The position numbers were made by a program, and so were the translations under genes. This document shows positions 5,771 to 6,553 of a stretch of DNA of 6,553 nt, piece by piece (position 1 is the first letter of the stretch; each line of letters begins with the position of its first letter). Source of the DNA: JASFJH01 sp050117725 (GTDB lineage Bacteria > Pseudomonadota > Gammaproteobacteria > AKS1). The stretch spans positions 1 through 6,553 of the forward strand of contig JASFME010000129.1 of NCBI GenBank assembly GCA_050117725.1, given 5' to 3'. Under the pieces are notes generated by a model. It saw only the letters and a list, made by a program, of their open reading frames with translations. It had not been told where the DNA came from and searched no databases.

Positions 5771-6553
5771 ATGAGTATTGTCTTTGGCCCTGTTCCTTCA
5801 CGGCGTCTTGGCCGCAGCCTGGGTATTAATAACATTCCTCCGAAGTCCTGTTCTTACTCCTGTCTGTACTGCCAGGTCGGGGAGACCGAGGGGCGAACAG
5901 TTGCACCACGGGTGTTTTATTCCCCGCAAGATATCTGTGAGGAAGTCAGGGCGCAGGTAAAAAGGACAACCGCTACGAATGAGCCCATCGATTACCTGAC
6001 GTTTGTACCCGATGGTGAACCGACCCTGGACGCCAATCTTGGCAGGGCAATCGAATTACTGCGGCCCTTGAACATCCCGGTTGCCGTCATTTCGAATGCA
6101 TCTCTGCTCTGGCGCGAGGATGTGCGAGCAGCGCTTGCGATGGCTGACTGGGTCTCGGTGAAGGTCGATAGTGTTATTGAGGAGACCTGGAAGCAGGTTA
6201 ATCGCCCGCATCACGCGTTGCGCCTGGCTGACATCATGGATGGCATCAGTCAGTTCGCCGGGCAGTTCCGGGGTGAACTGGTTTCCGAGACGATGTTGCT
6301 CCATGGGATCAACGATAACGAAGAGAATATAAGGGCTGTTGCTGGATTCCTGCATGAGATCGGCATAGCCAGAAGTTATCTTGCCATCCCGACACGACCG
6401 ACGGCGGAGAGTGGTATACGCGGGCCAAACGAAGATGCGGTGAACCGCGCCTATCAGATCATGGCCGCTCGACTGCCTCATGTCGAATACCTTGTCGGTT
6501 ACGAGGGGGATGCTTTCGCCTTTACCGGTGATGTGCGACAGGACCTGCTCAGT
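5771..6553 (+). CDS. Radical SAM protein of the COG0731-like (TYW1-related) type, C-terminus outside the window
   Basis: A cytoplasmic [4Fe-4S] enzyme that would cleave S-adenosylmethionine to a radical; 261 codons are open to the right edge. The cluster motif C27-x3-C31-x2-C34 (CSYSCLYC) follows the N-terminal signature FGPVPSRRLGRSLGIN (5-20). YLTFVPDGEPTLDANLG supplies the GEP element expected to contact SAM. VISNASLLW, VSVKVDS and LVSETMLLHGIND are later barrel strands, and YLVGYEGDAFAFTGDVRQDLL is near the window edge. The pattern recalls the COG0731 Fe-S oxidoreductases found in bacteria and archaea, which are distant relatives of the wyosine enzyme TYW1. A wyosine role is not expected in a bacterium, so the substrate is unknown. 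The ATG at 5771 is preceded by a G-rich run (5759-5763) 7 bases away, a weak SD. It is divergent from the patatin gene. Confidence 0.88.
   Translation, partial: MSIVFGPVPSRRLGRSLGINNIPPKSCSYSCLYCQVGETEGRTVAPRVFYSPQDICEEVRAQVKRTTATNEPIDYLTFVPDGEPTLDANLGRAIELLRPLNIPVAVISNASLLWREDVRAALAMADWVSVKVDSVIEETWKQVNRPHHALRLADIMDGISQFAGQFRGELVSETMLLHGINDNEENIRAVAGFLHEIGIARSYLAIPTRPTAESGIRGPNEDAVNRAYQIMAARLPHVEYLVGYEGDAFAFTGDVRQDLLS

Noticed and set aside
6056..6481. A 141-codon open frame on the minus strand
   Set aside because: It is opposite the radical SAM gene, which carries all expected motifs through this stretch.

Overview
The window reads as a chromosomal segment of a gammaproteobacterium outside the Enterobacterales. 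The start of an E. coli-type ArgA, a PutP that keeps E. coli residue numbering at its key sites, and moderately GC-rich coding DNA all point that way. Genus cannot be told from the sequence alone. No RNA gene, CRISPR array, transposase or phage gene is visible.

Layout. (a) 1-1662, minus strand: the N-terminal half of argA (first step of arginine synthesis, cut by the left edge), preceded by a 332-residue membrane protein with a DUF4870-like C-terminus and an unassigned periplasmic domain. (b) 1663-1823: a divergent intergenic region with a weak promoter candidate and a short direct repeat. (c) 1824-4599, plus strand: three genes joined by two 4-base ATGA stop/start overlaps. They encode a sodium/proline symporter (putP), a membrane-anchored Rieske-fold protein that has lost its iron-sulfur histidine ligands, and a secreted alpha/beta hydrolase. 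(d) 4600-4712: the space between convergent genes, holding a perfect 18-bp inverted repeat bracketed by near-identical 11-bp direct repeats. (e) 4713-5609, minus strand: a patatin-like phospholipase whose best start gives a Tat-type lipoprotein signal. (f) 5610-5770: a second divergent intergenic region. (g) 5771-6553, plus strand: a radical SAM protein running off the right edge.

How the genes may work together. PutP imports proline with sodium. The two genes behind it are translationally coupled to it, so the three products are probably made together. Both downstream products are predicted to act in or beyond the cytoplasmic membrane, but nothing in the sequence shows a shared pathway. The most unusual item is the Rieske-like protein at 3272-3817. 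It keeps the overall Rieske sequence pattern and both cysteine ligand positions. Both histidine ligands and both disulfide cysteines are replaced, so it should not carry a normal Rieske cluster.
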